64,000 nucleotides of DNA from Sphingomonas sp. Leaf230 (GTDB taxonomy: Bacteria > Pseudomonadota > Alphaproteobacteria > Sphingomonadales > Sphingomonadaceae): positions 63,027-127,026 of the forward strand of contig NZ_LMKW01000008.1 of NCBI RefSeq assembly GCF_001421745.1. The letters are read 5' to 3'. Positions 7,919-17,773 of this stretch are shown here, piece after piece. Under the pieces are notes generated by a model. That model was not told where the DNA came from. It ran no database searches and saw only the letters and a program-made list of their open reading frames with translations. The translations under genes were made by a program, and so were the position numbers. Position 1 is the first letter of the stretch. Each line of letters opens with the position of its first letter.

Positions 7919-8490
7919 CCGAGATCCTCTTCGACCGCGACGGCAAGCGGCCCTTTACGCCCTTCGACCACGCGCGCGCGGAGCGGCTGGTCGGGTTCGA
8001 CCGTCTCGATCCCGGCGCGGCGCAGCGTTTCCATGTGGACGAAGATGTCGCTGCCATCGGCACCCCGTACCAGAAAGCCATAGCCCTTCAACCGGTTGAA
8101 CCATTTCACCGACGCTGCCTCGAACGGTCCCGCCGCGTCGATCATCGCGATCGGATCGATCCGATCGGGCGAAACCGGCGCCCGGACCTGCTCTTCGACC
8201 GCGTTGGTCAGATCGATCGAGAGGATCTCGCGCGCCTGGAACCCGCGGCCGCGCTGGACCGACAGCGTCTCGACGCGCGCGCCTTCGGGGAGGCTGCGGC
8301 GGCCGTGCGCCTGCAGGACGGAAAAGTGAACGAGGATATCGCCGACGGTCTCGTCGTCCGCCACCGCGAAGCCGAACCCGCGCGTGACGTCGAACCATTT
8401 GATAACGCCGCCGATCGCGCGCGTTTCGGCCGCGCCAACACCCTCAAGCGTCGTCGTTCCCGCTTCCACTGGCCCCACCTCTACCGGCAT
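7915..8490 (-). CDS. Double cold-shock domain protein
   Basis: 191 residues with two cold-shock domains. The first, about residues 26-85, contains GVIKWFDVTRGFGFAVADD and DILVHFSVLQAHG; the second, about 123-190, contains ASVKWFNRLKGYGFLVRG and DIFVHMETLRRAG. Both keep the RNP1 (KGYGF, RGFGF) and RNP2 (DIxVH) aromatic residues that bind single-stranded nucleic acid. Such two-domain proteins replace single CspA paralogues for some roles in alphaproteobacteria (RNA chaperoning in cold or stationary phase). The linker is acidic and rich in Asp/Glu/Ala. It precedes and overlaps the DUF192 gene. Confidence 0.93.
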   Translation of the reverse strand: MPVEVGPVEAGTTTLEGVGAAETRAIGGVIKWFDVTRGFGFAVADDETVGDILVHFSVLQAHGRRSLPEGARVETLSVQRGRGFQAREILSIDLTNAVEEQVRAPVSPDRIDPIAMIDAAGPFEAASVKWFNRLKGYGFLVRGADGSDIFVHMETLRRAGIETVEPDQPLRARVVEGRKGPLAVAVEEDLG

Positions 8491-8583
8491 GTCAGCACCT
8501 GCTGCGTGTCGTTACGCATTGTTACACCCCTGAACGCCTTGCTAGCACGGTTCGTCGCAGTCGCAATGAATCCGTTGCGCCCC

Positions 8584-9279
8584 TCAGTCGAAATCCATCG
8601 ATTCGGGGGTATCGGACGGCGGTGCAGCAACAATTTTGCGTGCGAGATCGAACCGGTGCCCCGCCCGCAGCATCGCCGCGAGCTGTTTTTCATGAAGTTT
8701 CCGGTCGCCGTCCCCCGTGCCGTAGGGGCCGATTCGCTTGCGCCGTGCGAAGGCGAGTGCCGATTCGACTGCGCGGTCGGCGATTGCGGGCGCGACGGAC
8801 TCTGCATCGCCTTCATCGATACCGGCCTCGCGGAACGCGCCCGCAACTCGGCGAGCGCCCAGCCCACGTCGCTGCATCGCAGCAGCGCGCTGTTCGGCAA
8901 AAGCTCGGTCGTCGACATAGCCGAGATCGGCCATCCGCTGCGCCAGTTCGCCGGGCTCGGCCAGCGCCGCGCCAGTGCCCCCGTCCCAGCCCCGCTCGCG
9001 GATTTTCCGCATCAGGTAATCGGTCAGGCGGCCCCGCGTGGTCGCGAACCGCTCGACATAGCGCAGCGCCATCTGTTCGAGTGCTGCAGCATCGATGGGT
9101 TTCGGCGCAGGACGCTCTCGGGATCGCTCCTTGCCGCCGCTCTTTCCGCCGCCTTTGCCCCAGCTCTTGCCGCCGCGCCGCTTCGTGCCACCGCTATCGT
9201 CGAACGTGCCGTTTTCCTGGTCGCCGGCATCCAGCGACGGGGGAAACGCGTTGCTTTCGCTGTGGCTATCATCGGTCAC
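8584..9279 (-). CDS. recX: RecX-family regulator of RecA
   Basis: 231 residues if started at GTG 9279; an ATG at 9351 would add 24 residues with no family match. After a basic, glycine/lysine-rich N-terminus (KRRGGKSWGKGGGKSGGKER) come the RecX three-helix repeats: ALRYVERFATTRGRLTDYLMRKI, LAQRMADLGYVDDRAFAEQRAAAM and RRGLGARRVAGAFREAGI. RecX binds RecA filaments and modulates strand exchange and SOS induction. recA is not adjacent. The charged N-terminal extension is longer than in E. coli RecX. It is divergent from the fatty acyl-AMP ligase gene, sharing an intergenic region of about 100 bp. Confidence 0.85.
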   Translation of the reverse strand: MTDDSHSESNAFPPSLDAGDQENGTFDDSGGTKRRGGKSWGKGGGKSGGKERSRERPAPKPIDAAALEQMALRYVERFATTRGRLTDYLMRKIRERGWDGGTGAALAEPGELAQRMADLGYVDDRAFAEQRAAAMQRRGLGARRVAGAFREAGIDEGDAESVAPAIADRAVESALAFARRKRIGPYGTGDGDRKLHEKQLAAMLRAGHRFDLARKIVAAPPSDTPESMDFD

Positions 9280-9377
9280 GCCATCATTGTGCCACACTGG
9301 CACCCGAAGTTGAACGGCTAGACTGAAGATAGGCGTGGTGTGTTCAAGCACCGCGACGAACCAAGGCAGGAACTGCG

Positions 9378-11141
9378 ATGACGACCGACACGGCTAACAA
9401 GGACGGCATGACCGTAGCGGCACTCGTTGCGACGCCGACCCAAGACGCCCTGCCGCGCCGTTTCGCCAATTTCGGTACCTTGGGCGAAGCGCTCGATTAC
9501 GCAGCCAGCGGTAACCGCGGGCTTAACTTCCACGACGCTCGCGGCACTTTGTCGCAGCCTTACCCCTATTCGCAACTCCGTACCGACGCCCGTGCGATGG
9601 CCAATCGCCTGATCGCCGCCGGTGTCGCTCCTGCCGACCGCATCGCACTGGTCGCCGAGACCGGCCCCGAGTTCGCGGCGCTGTTCTTCGGCGTCGTCTA
9701 TGCCGGCGCATGGCCCGTGCCGCTGCCACTGCCGACCTCGTTCGGCGGGCGCGATTCGTACATCGAACAGCTCCGCGTCCAGCTTGCGAGCTGCGATCCG
9801 AAGATGCTGATCTTCCCGCCCGAGCTCGCGCAGATGGCGGGCGAGGCTGCGCGCCTGTCGGGTACCGTCGGCATCGACTGGTCCGAGTTCGCGACGCGCG
9901 AGGCCCCCGTGGCGACGCTGCCCGAGGCGAAACCCGACGACATCGCGTATCTGCAATATTCGAGCGGCTCGACGCGCTTCCCGCACGGCGTCGTCATCAC
10001 GCATGCCGCGCTGCTCAACAACCTCGCCGCGCACAGCCACGGCATGGAAGTGTGCGACACAGATCGCTGCGTCTCGTGGCTGCCCTGGTATCACGACATG
10101 GGCCTGGTCGGCTGCTTCCTGTCGCCGATCGCCAACCAGGTCTCGACCGATTACCTCAAGACCGAGGATTTCGCGCGCCGTCCGCTCGCCTGGCTCGATC
10201 TGATCAGCCGCAACACCGGCACGACGCTTAGCTATTCGCCGACCTTCGGCTACGATATCTGCGCGCGCCGCATGTCGTCGCAGACCAAGGCGAGCGATCG
10301 GTTCGACCTGTCGCGTTGGCGCGTCGCGGGCAACGGCGCCGACATGATCCGCCCCGACGTGATGCAGTCGTTCGTCGACGCGTTCGCCGATGCGGGCTTC
10401 AAGGCGAGCGCGTTCCTGCCGAGTTATGGTCTCGCCGAGGCGACGCTCGCAGTCTCGCTGATGCCGCCGGGCGAAGGCATCCGCGTCGAACTGGTCGAGG
10501 AAACGCAGCTTTCTGGCGGCTCGCGCGGTGGGGACCGTCCTCAGCGCTACCGTGCGATCGTCAACTGCGGCAAGCCGGTCCGCGACATGCGAATCGAGAT
10601 CCGCGAAGAGGACGGCACGCCCCTCCCCGATCGGGCGATCGGCAAGGTGTGGTGCAGCGGCAAGTCGGTAATGGTCGGCTATTTCCGCGACGACGCGGCG
10701 ACCGAGGCGTGCATGGCGGATGGTTGGCTCGATACCGGTGACATGGGCTATATGTCGGACGGCTATATCTACATCGTCGGCCGCGCCAAGGACATGATCA
10801 TCGTCAACGGCAAGAACCACTGGCCGCAGGACATCGAATGGGCGGTGGAACAGCTCCCCGGATTCAAGGCCGGTGACATCGCCGCGTTCGCGATCACAAC
10901 GCCCGGCGGCGAGGAGACCCCTGCCGTACTGGTCCAGTGCCGCAGCTCGGACGAGGCCGAACGCCTGCGCCTGCGCGACGAGATCCGCGAGCGCGTGCGG
11001 TCGGTGACGGGCATGAACTGCCTGATCGAACTGATCCCGCCGCGCACCCTGCCGCGCACCTCTTCGGGCAAGCTCAGCCGTGCGAAGGCGCGCAACCTGT
11101 ACCTCAGCGGCGACATCAAGCCGTACGACATCGCAGCCTGA
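9378..11141 (+). CDS. Fatty acyl-AMP ligase (FAAL)
   Basis: 587 residues, the usual FAAL length. Adenylation motifs: YLQYSSGSTRFPHGVVITH (P-loop, ~residue 193), SWLPWYHDMGLVGCFLSPI, SYGLAEATLAVSL, WLDTGDMGYMSDGYIYIVGR and the C-terminal catalytic region SSGKLSRAKAR. HDMGLVG and the insertion typical of FAALs separate it from acyl-CoA synthetases. FAALs activate fatty acids as acyl-AMP and pass them to an acyl carrier protein or a polyketide/peptide synthase rather than to CoA. No carrier protein, PKS or NRPS gene is next to it, so its acceptor lies elsewhere. A GGDEF/EAL gene follows 158 bp downstream. Confidence 0.88.
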   Translation: MTTDTANKDGMTVAALVATPTQDALPRRFANFGTLGEALDYAASGNRGLNFHDARGTLSQPYPYSQLRTDARAMANRLIAAGVAPADRIALVAETGPEFAALFFGVVYAGAWPVPLPLPTSFGGRDSYIEQLRVQLASCDPKMLIFPPELAQMAGEAARLSGTVGIDWSEFATREAPVATLPEAKPDDIAYLQYSSGSTRFPHGVVITHAALLNNLAAHSHGMEVCDTDRCVSWLPWYHDMGLVGCFLSPIANQVSTDYLKTEDFARRPLAWLDLISRNTGTTLSYSPTFGYDICARRMSSQTKASDRFDLSRWRVAGNGADMIRPDVMQSFVDAFADAGFKASAFLPSYGLAEATLAVSLMPPGEGIRVELVEETQLSGGSRGGDRPQRYRAIVNCGKPVRDMRIEIREEDGTPLPDRAIGKVWCSGKSVMVGYFRDDAATEACMADGWLDTGDMGYMSDGYIYIVGRAKDMIIVNGKNHWPQDIEWAVEQLPGFKAGDIAAFAITTPGGEETPAVLVQCRSSDEAERLRLRDEIRERVRSVTGMNCLIELIPPRTLPRTSSGKLSRAKARNLYLSGDIKPYDIAA

Positions 11142-11299
11142 GACCGTCCTGCCTATGAGCAGGCGGCGAAAGCCCGGCCACGGCTGACATATGGATCGAG
11201 CTGTGGCAGGAGCCTGCGCGATCATGCGCATTGGCCCCAAACCGAACTTAATTACACTCACCGCGGGCAATACGAACCATCTGCTAACCAAGCTGATCT

Positions 11300-13672
11300 A
11301 TGACTGACGCCGTGAGTCTTGCACCGCCTTCTCCGTCACGCCGCGTGACCGTCGACATTCCCACGTTGCTGGGGGTTCGCGGCGGCGGGGCGGATCATGT
11401 CGAGTGGAGCCGAATCCGCGCCGCACAGCTGTTCGCGGGGCGCAAGATGGCGCTGGTCCTGCTGGCTGCGAATATCGCGGCGGTGCTGGCTACCGGGTTC
11501 CTCGTCCGCGATACCGTCCCCGCATGGCAGATCGCTACATGGTCCGCGCTCCTCGTCGCAGTCGCTGCTTCGGTCGGATTTCGTCGTCTCGCCGTCCATC
11601 ACAATGGTGAAAGCCAGGCGAGCGTCCGCGACCTGCGCAAGACCGGGTGGGAGGGGCTGGCGCTTGGCCTCGGCTGGTCGTGCGTGCCGATCCTGTTCTG
11701 TACGCACGCGCCATCGGGCACGACCGCCGGGCTCGGGATCACGTTGACCGTCTTGATGACTGCCGCGGCGTTCGCGATGGCACCGCTGGCGCTCGCGACG
11801 CTGGTATTCCTGGGGTATCTCGGCGCGGCGATGGTCATCCAGCTGCTGATCGCCGGCACGACCTCGGCGGCATTCGGGATCCTGGGCTTTACCCTTTTGC
11901 TGATGGCGGGATGTATCAGTCGCGCCCGCGCGCTCGTGCTGATCCGCGCCAACGAGATCAGGCTGAACGAGCGCGACGAGACCGTCAGCCTGCTCCTGCG
12001 CGAGTTCGAGGATACCGGGGCGGACTGGCTGTGGGAGACCGATGCCATGCGTCGCATCGTCCGCGCGTCGCCGCGGTTCGCGGTCGCGTGCGGTCTAGAA
12101 CCCGGTGCCATCGACGGCATGCCGTTGCTCCAGTTGTTGGCGGGGCCGAGCTGGGACAGCGGCGAATTCGCACCCGAGTTGCGAACGCTGGCGGAAAAGC
12201 TGCGGCGACGCGAGAGCTTCCGCGACGTCAGCCTGCCGGTGACGATCGACGGCCAGGGTCGTTGGTGGGATATTGCCGCCTCTCCGCGATTTGGCGACGA
12301 TGGCGAGTTTTACGGATTTCGCGGTGTCATTTCCGACATTACCGAGCTTCGCGCATCGGAAGACCGGATCAACCGGATGGCGCGGTTCGACGTGCTCACC
12401 GGATTGCCCAACCGGTTGATGATCAACGAGACGCTCGTCAGGACGATGGGTGAGGCCGACCGATGGGGCGGCCGGTATGCATTCATGATGCTCGACCTCG
12501 ATCGGTTCAAGGCCGTCAACGATACGCTCGGCCACCCGATCGGTGATCGCCTGCTGGGACGCGTGTCCGAGCGGCTCGAGGGCTTGATGGCGGACGGTAA
12601 TTTGTGCGGGCGCCTCGGCGGCGACGAATTCGCGGTGATCGTGCGCGATGCAACCGATGCCGGTGCGATAGACGACTTGGCGCGGCGCATCATCGAGACT
12701 CTCTCGCAGCCCTACGACATCGACGCGCATACGCTGTACATCGGTGCCAGCGTCGGCATCGCGATTGGCCCGCGCGACGGACGCACGGCGGAAATGCTCG
12801 TCCGCTCAGCCGATCTCGCGCTTTACCGTGCCAAAGACGCAGGCCGGGGAGTGTATCGCAGCTACGAGCCCGAACTGCATGTGAAGGCCGAGGAGCGACG
12901 TATTCTTGAAATGGCGCTGCGCACGGCGCTTGAGAATGGCGAGATGCACCTCGAGTATCAGCCGGTCGTCGATGCACGCGGCGAAAGGCTGGTCGCGTTC
13001 GAGGCACTGTTGCGCTGGACCAGTCCTCGGTTCGGCATCATCGCCCCGGAAAAGTTCATTCCGCTCGCCGAGGATGCGCGCCTGATCGCACCGATCGGGG
13101 CGTGGGCGTTGCGGACGGCGTGCGAGGAGGCCGCGAAATGGCCGTCCGACATCCGCGTTGCGGTCAACGTGTCAGCCGACCAGCTCCAGAACCCCAATTT
13201 CGTGACGACGGTCACCTCCGCGCTGGCGAACACCGGCCTGTCCGCGGATCGCCTCGAACTCGAGGTTACCGAGAGCGTGTTCCTGACCGAGGCGCTTGGC
13301 GCGACCAAGGTCCTGGAGCGGCTGCTCGACATGGGCGTGCGGCTTAGTCTCGACGATTTCGGCGTCGGCCATTCGTCGCTCGGCTATCTCAGCCGTACGC
13401 GGTTTTCGTCGATCAAGATCGACCGGAGCTTCGTCCGTGATGCCGCCGCCGGGACGCGCGAAGCGGTTGCGATCGTCCACGCGGTGATCGCGCTCGCCCG
13501 GAGCCTCGACATCGACACAACGGCGGAGGGCGTCGAAACCGAAGCTGAGCACCGCATGGCGCAGGCGTTCGGTTGCACCAACGTCCAGGGTTTCTATTTC
13601 GGTCGCCCGATGCCCGTCGAACAGGCGCGCGCGCTGGCACATGGTCGCTGGAAAGCATCGGCCGCCGCCTAG
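11300..13672 (+). CDS. Membrane-bound PAS-GGDEF-EAL cyclic-di-GMP enzyme
   Basis: 790 residues. Several membrane helices occupy about residues 50-215 (MALVLLAANIAAVLATGFLV and later segments), then a PAS-like domain (~230-345, DTGADWLWETDAMRRIVRAS), a GGDEF domain (FDVLTGLPNRLMINETL; GRLGGDEFAVIVRD, GGDEF at ~440) and an EAL domain (LEYQPVVDARGERLVAFEALLRW ~555-575; LDDFGVGHSSLGYL; KIDRSFV; TAEGVETEAE). GGDEF and EAL signatures are both intact, so both synthesis and hydrolysis of c-di-GMP are possible, probably controlled by the membrane and PAS modules. Converges on the M28 peptidase gene with a 27-bp gap. Confidence 0.93.
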   Translation: MTDAVSLAPPSPSRRVTVDIPTLLGVRGGGADHVEWSRIRAAQLFAGRKMALVLLAANIAAVLATGFLVRDTVPAWQIATWSALLVAVAASVGFRRLAVHHNGESQASVRDLRKTGWEGLALGLGWSCVPILFCTHAPSGTTAGLGITLTVLMTAAAFAMAPLALATLVFLGYLGAAMVIQLLIAGTTSAAFGILGFTLLLMAGCISRARALVLIRANEIRLNERDETVSLLLREFEDTGADWLWETDAMRRIVRASPRFAVACGLEPGAIDGMPLLQLLAGPSWDSGEFAPELRTLAEKLRRRESFRDVSLPVTIDGQGRWWDIAASPRFGDDGEFYGFRGVISDITELRASEDRINRMARFDVLTGLPNRLMINETLVRTMGEADRWGGRYAFMMLDLDRFKAVNDTLGHPIGDRLLGRVSERLEGLMADGNLCGRLGGDEFAVIVRDATDAGAIDDLARRIIETLSQPYDIDAHTLYIGASVGIAIGPRDGRTAEMLVRSADLALYRAKDAGRGVYRSYEPELHVKAEERRILEMALRTALENGEMHLEYQPVVDARGERLVAFEALLRWTSPRFGIIAPEKFIPLAEDARLIAPIGAWALRTACEEAAKWPSDIRVAVNVSADQLQNPNFVTTVTSALANTGLSADRLELEVTESVFLTEALGATKVLERLLDMGVRLSLDDFGVGHSSLGYLSRTRFSSIKIDRSFVRDAAAGTREAVAIVHAVIALARSLDIDTTAEGVETEAEHRMAQAFGCTNVQGFYFGRPMPVEQARALAHGRWKASAAA

Positions 13673-13699
13673 GCAACCGATGCGCGCGTCGATGGACGG

Positions 13700-14989
13700 T
13701 TACCGGCTCGGTCGGCGGTCGCGTCCGGCGAAGCTGACGAGGCTTTCCGCGCCCGTCGCCGACAAAGCGGACACGCCAACGAAATTGTCGTCCACCGGCA
13801 CCTGCGTCAGGATAGTCCCAGTCCCGGTAACGTCGCGTGTCTCCGCCCAGCTCTGCGCATCGTTGCGACGCCACCGCACGCGGTAGCCAGCAGCGCCTGG
13901 CACCGCAGTCCACTTCACCGTCGTATCGCGGGACAATGCCCCGGCGATCGACACGTCTTCAGGGGCCGCGGGAGCGCTGGCAATCCGCGACAACGTCGCG
14001 ACATTGATCGCCGTAACCTTCGCCAGATACGGAAAGTCCATGCCCTCGATCGTGTCGCCGTAGACCACGCCCTTTTCGGTGCGCAGGTCCTGATGCTGGC
14101 GATCCCAGTTCTCGGCTGCAACCGAGAACCGCACCGCGGGGTAGCCGAGCTTCAGGAACGGCTCGTGATCGCCGCCACGGCCGAACCGGTCCGGCCGGCG
14201 ATCGATCATCACGTCGAGGCAGCCGGGAATGTCGCGCGCGATACCGTCGATCGCCTTGGCCAGCGCGCGGCTGGGGCCGTCATCCTCACCGCCCTCGGCC
14301 CGGCGGCCCTGCTGGGCGACCAGATCCTCGGAGGCGCGAATGCCTTCGGAGAACACCCGGACCTTGTCGGCGACACGTACCCCACCCTGCCCGACCGTGT
14401 TGCCGACGATATCGTTATTGAGCATCGCCGCGACCTGCCAGCCGCGCGCCTTCGCGGTATCGGCGAGCAATTCGGCGCCCCACAGGCCCTGCTCCTCCCC
14501 GGAGAACACCGCGTAAACGATCGTCGCGTCGAACTGGCGCTGCGACAGCAACCGTGCAGCCTCCAGCACCAGCGCGACGCCCGAGGCATTGTCGTTGGCG
14601 CCGGGCGCATCGGAGGTGACGTTCATCACGTCGGTCACGCGGCTGTCGATATGCGCGCCGACGATCACGACGCGATTCGGATCGCGGCCCTTCTGAATAC
14701 CGAGCACATCCTCGACCACCACGCCGGTCGGTGCGCGTGGTCCGGTAAAGCGGCGCGAGATGCGATCGACGGTGATGCATCCGCCACACGTCGCGGCGAT
14801 GTCCTGGAACCGGCTCGCGGCCCAGTTCCGAGCGGCACCGATACCGCGTTTCGGATCGGTCGTGATCGACGCGGTGTGACGCGTACCGAAACCGACCATC
14901 GCAGTGACGTCCGCCTTCAGGCGAACCGAAGACGGAGCAGGATAAGGGGCGGCGGCGGCAAGAAGCAGCGGGACGGCAAAAATAGGCAT
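13700..14989 (-). CDS. Secreted M28-family metallopeptidase with C-terminal Fn3-like domain
   Basis: 429 residues. A signal peptide (MPIFAVPLLLAAAAPYPAPS) is followed by the M28 domain. Zinc-ligand motifs are visible: VVIVGAHIDSR (His), APGANDNASGVALVLEAARLL (Asp), VFSGEEQGLWGAELLAD (catalytic Glu and ligand Glu) and GRGGDHEPFLKLGYPAVRF (His). Residues ~335-425 resemble a fibronectin type III fold (DTTVKWTAVPGAAGYRVRWRRND). The family includes aminopeptidases acting on extracytoplasmic peptides; the exact substrate cannot be read from sequence. It is divergent from the PAS/winged-helix regulator gene but the link is unproven. Confidence 0.92.
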   Translation of the reverse strand: MPIFAVPLLLAAAAPYPAPSSVRLKADVTAMVGFGTRHTASITTDPKRGIGAARNWAASRFQDIAATCGGCITVDRISRRFTGPRAPTGVVVEDVLGIQKGRDPNRVVIVGAHIDSRVTDVMNVTSDAPGANDNASGVALVLEAARLLSQRQFDATIVYAVFSGEEQGLWGAELLADTAKARGWQVAAMLNNDIVGNTVGQGGVRVADKVRVFSEGIRASEDLVAQQGRRAEGGEDDGPSRALAKAIDGIARDIPGCLDVMIDRRPDRFGRGGDHEPFLKLGYPAVRFSVAAENWDRQHQDLRTEKGVVYGDTIEGMDFPYLAKVTAINVATLSRIASAPAAPEDVSIAGALSRDTTVKWTAVPGAAGYRVRWRRNDAQSWAETRDVTGTGTILTQVPVDDNFVGVSALSATGAESLVSFAGRDRRPSR

Positions 14990-15157
14990 GAGCGGATCGT
15001 GGCCTGATCTCGCGCCGCGCTCAAGAGGGTAGCGTCACAATCATTCCCAGCGGGCAATTTTGTGTGCCGACAAGATGTTATCCAAAATGAACCGATCAAA
15101 TGTTTGAGACTTTTTAAGCCAACCGCTATTACATGATCGAGAGTGCGAGGACCTAAG

Positions 15158-15829
15158 ATGATCATTGGCCATTCTGTTTCGGACGGCGACGGCGTTATCC
15201 TCGCGATAGACGAACCGGTCGCGGCGGTGCTGCAACGCACGCAGAAACAGCTTGTGGGCCTTTCCTACCTATCGATAACGCACCCCGACGACGTCGCGCG
15301 TAACCTGAGCCACGTTGCGGCATTGCAACCCAATGGCAATTCAGCCCGAATCCGGAAACGTTACATCGGCGGCGAAGGCGATATCATCACGATGGAAGTC
15401 CAGGTTTCGCGACTGGGCAACGGCAAGCCGGGCAGACTAATCGGCACCCTGTGCACCGCTCCTACGCTCGCCGACACAATCAGCGGCGATCCCATGCCGC
15501 ATCATCTTTGGCGCCGGGCCAAGGACTTGCTGGGAATTATCCGCGCGCGCGACGCGGTACTCGGGTCCGATCTTTTCGCCGATCATGCGTGGACGACGTT
15601 GCTGATCGTGTACGTCGCAGAAGCCGAGAGCCGAATCGCAAGCGTCGACATGGTTGCCGACCAGCTACGCCTGTCACGGTCGACGCTCGGTCGCTGGATT
15701 CGCGTGCTCCAGGCGAAGTCCCTAATTGAACCGCCAGACAGCAATCTCGATGCGTTGCAACTTACGCAGACTGGCATCAACAGCGTGGAGCGCCTGCTGG
15801 CCACGCATTCGGCAATGGCTGTCAGTTGA
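15158..15829 (+). CDS. PAS-domain winged-helix transcriptional regulator
   Basis: 223 residues from ATG 15158, chosen because a GAGG sequence sits about 8 nt before it; an in-frame ATG at 15143 is possible. The N-terminal half is a PAS fold (GVILAIDEPVAAVLQRTQKQ, LSITHPDDVARNLSHVAAL), the C-terminal half a MarR-like winged helix (SVDMVADQLRLSRSTLGRWI as the HTH, then LQLTQTGINSVERLL). This layout is frequent in sphingomonads, where the PAS domain presumably senses a small ligand or redox state. No target is evident; M28 peptidase is divergent upstream and a UspA gene is convergent downstream. Confidence 0.8.
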   Translation: MIIGHSVSDGDGVILAIDEPVAAVLQRTQKQLVGLSYLSITHPDDVARNLSHVAALQPNGNSARIRKRYIGGEGDIITMEVQVSRLGNGKPGRLIGTLCTAPTLADTISGDPMPHHLWRRAKDLLGIIRARDAVLGSDLFADHAWTTLLIVYVAEAESRIASVDMVADQLRLSRSTLGRWIRVLQAKSLIEPPDSNLDALQLTQTGINSVERLLATHSAMAVS

Positions 15830-15841
15830 AGTACGCCTCAC

Positions 15842-16297
15842 TCAACTAAGCCGATCGATCGCCTCGCGCGTGAGCGATCCGGGAATGATCATGACTGGCA
15901 CCGGCAGCGAACCCGCATCGGTCCCCGCAAAATGCGCGATGAGTTCGCCCGGGGCGCCAGTCGCGGCGGCGCCCAGCACCAGCGCCGCAATATCGGGATT
16001 TGCCGCGATCATCTCGCGGATGATCTTCGCGCTTTCCCCCTCGCGCACCGTGATAGACGGACGCAAGCCGGACTCTTCGAGCAATGTCCCGGCAGCCCCC
16101 GCTACCAACCCCTCTGCATGCAGGCGCGCTTCTTCCTCGATCGTCGCCTGGACGCCGCCGAACGCGATGAACTCCTGCGGCGGGATTACCGTGAGGATCT
16201 CGACCCCGCCGCCGGTCTTCACCGCACGCCGGGCTGCGAAACGCAACGCGATCCCAGCTTCCGGACTGTCGTCGATAACCACCAGATAAATGCGCAT
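15842..16297 (-). CDS. Universal stress protein (UspA family)
   Basis: 151 residues, a single Usp domain. The N-terminus MRIYLVVIDDSPEAGIALRFAARRA is the first strand and helix of the fold, and the C-terminal half has ALVLGAAATGAPGELIAHF and LPVPVMIIPGSL. In ATP-binding members a G-x2-G-x9-G(S/T) loop follows; here GAAATGAPGELI is degenerate, so ATP binding is uncertain. Such proteins act in the cytoplasm in stress and starvation responses. It converges on the PAS regulator gene and is divergent from the PDH E2 gene with a 122-bp gap. Confidence 0.88.
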   Translation of the reverse strand: MRIYLVVIDDSPEAGIALRFAARRAVKTGGGVEILTVIPPQEFIAFGGVQATIEEEARLHAEGLVAGAAGTLLEESGLRPSITVREGESAKIIREMIAANPDIAALVLGAAATGAPGELIAHFAGTDAGSLPVPVMIIPGSLTREAIDRLS

Positions 16298-16419
16298 TTT
16301 CGCCCCCGTTATCGCCGGTAATTGGGCCGCGGCGGGTCGATACGCAAGTGCGTCGGGGTTGACCCGAGCGGACGAGGGCGCGAGTAGGCATGCCGTTACG
16401 TCACGCCCTGGGGAAATCC

Positions 16420-17772
16420 ATGTCGATCGAGATCAAGATGCCTGCGCTGTCCCCGACCATGGAGGAGGGTACCCTCGCCAAATGGTTGATCAAGGAGGGC
16501 GACGTCGTGAAATCCGGCGACCTGATGGCCGAGATCGAGACCGACAAGGCGACGATGGAATTCGAAGCCGTCGACGAAGGCACCGTGGTCAAGATCCTCG
16601 TTGCCGAGGGTACCGACAATGTGAAGGTTGGCACCGTCATCGCGATCATCGCAGAAGAGGGCGAGGACGCGTCGTCGGTCTCGTCGGCACCGACCAAGAG
16701 CGAGACGCCTGAGCCGGCCGCGAAGGAATCGGAAGCCAAGCCCGATCCGACGGACCCGAACAAGACCGGGACCAAGGCCAAGCCGGTCGAACGGACCGAA
16801 GCGTCGGCCGAAGATCATGGCCGTCCCGATGATGCCGGTGCGGCCAAGCCTGCCGCCAGCGGTGACCGCGTCAAGGCGAGCCCGCTCGCGCGCCGCCTTG
16901 CCGCCGACAAAGGTATCGATCTCGGTGCCGTATCCGGCTCCGGCCCCAAGGGTCGTATCGTCAAGGCCGACGTCGAAAGCGCAAAGCCGGGTGCCGCCCC
17001 TACTGCTGCGAAAACCGAAGCTGCTGCGCCGACGGCTGCCGATACTCCGGCCCCTGCCGCGAAGCCTGCGACCGTGCCGGATATCCCGCACGAGGCGACC
17101 AAGCTCAGCAACGTGCGGAAGACGATCGCGCGTCGCCTGACCGAGTCGAAGCAGACCGTTCCGCACATATATCTCACCGTGAATGTCCGCCTCGACGCGT
17201 TGCTCAAGCTGCGCGGCGAGCTGAACAAGAGCCTCGAATCGCGCGGCGTGAAGCTGTCGGTCAACGATCTGTTGATCAAGGCGCAGGCCGTCGCGCTCAT
17301 GCAGGTGCCGAGCTGCAACGTGATGTTCACGCCGGACCAGCTGATCACCTTCCAGCGCGCCGACATCTCGGTCGCGGTGAGCACGCCGTCGGGGCTGATC
17401 ACGCCGATCATCGTCGGTGCGGACACCGCATCGCTGTCGTCGATCTCGACGCAGATGAAGGATCTTGCGGGACGTGCGCGCGACGGCAAGCTGAAGCCCG
17501 AGGAATACCAGGGCGGCACCGCCTCGATCAGCAACATGGGCATGTTCGGGATCACGCAGTTCGATGCGGTCATCAATCCGCCGCAGGCGATGATCCTCGC
17601 GGTTGGCGCGGGCGAGAAGCGCCCGGTCGTGATCGGTGACGAACTGGCGGTCGCGACGGTCATGTCGGCAACCGGCAGTTTCGATCACCGTGCGATCGAC
17701 GGTGCCGACGGCGCGCAGTTCATGAAGGCGTTCAAGCACCTCGTCGAGAACCCGCTGGGCATGCTCGCCTGA
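16420..17772 (+). CDS. pdhC: Dihydrolipoamide acetyltransferase (pyruvate dehydrogenase E2)
   Basis: 450 residues from ATG 16420. One lipoyl domain (residues 1-80; ETDKATMEF with the lipoylated K43), a Pro/Ala/Lys-rich linker, the peripheral subunit-binding domain ([35 protein letters not shown]) and the catalytic domain ending in [19 protein letters not shown], whose His and Asp are the transacetylase residues. It transfers the acetyl group from lipoamide to CoA. E1 genes are absent from the window. It heads a compact unit with a small membrane protein, a thioesterase and the E3 gene. By length and single lipoyl domain it is of the alphaproteobacterial pdhC type. Confidence 0.95.
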   Translation: MSIEIKMPALSPTMEEGTLAKWLIKEGDVVKSGDLMAEIETDKATMEFEAVDEGTVVKILVAEGTDNVKVGTVIAIIAEEGEDASSVSSAPTKSETPEPAAKESEAKPDPTDPNKTGTKAKPVERTEASAEDHGRPDDAGAAKPAASGDRVKASPLARRLAADKGIDLGAVSGSGPKGRIVKADVESAKPGAAPTAAKTEAAAPTAADTPAPAAKPATVPDIPHEATKLSNVRKTIARRLTESKQTVPHIYLTVNVRLDALLKLRGELNKSLESRGVKLSVNDLLIKAQAVALMQVPSCNVMFTPDQLITFQRADISVAVSTPSGLITPIIVGADTASLSSISTQMKDLAGRARDGKLKPEEYQGGTASISNMGMFGITQFDAVINPPQAMILAVGAGEKRPVVIGDELAVATVMSATGSFDHRAIDGADGAQFMKAFKHLVENPLGMLA

Positions 17773-17773
17773 G

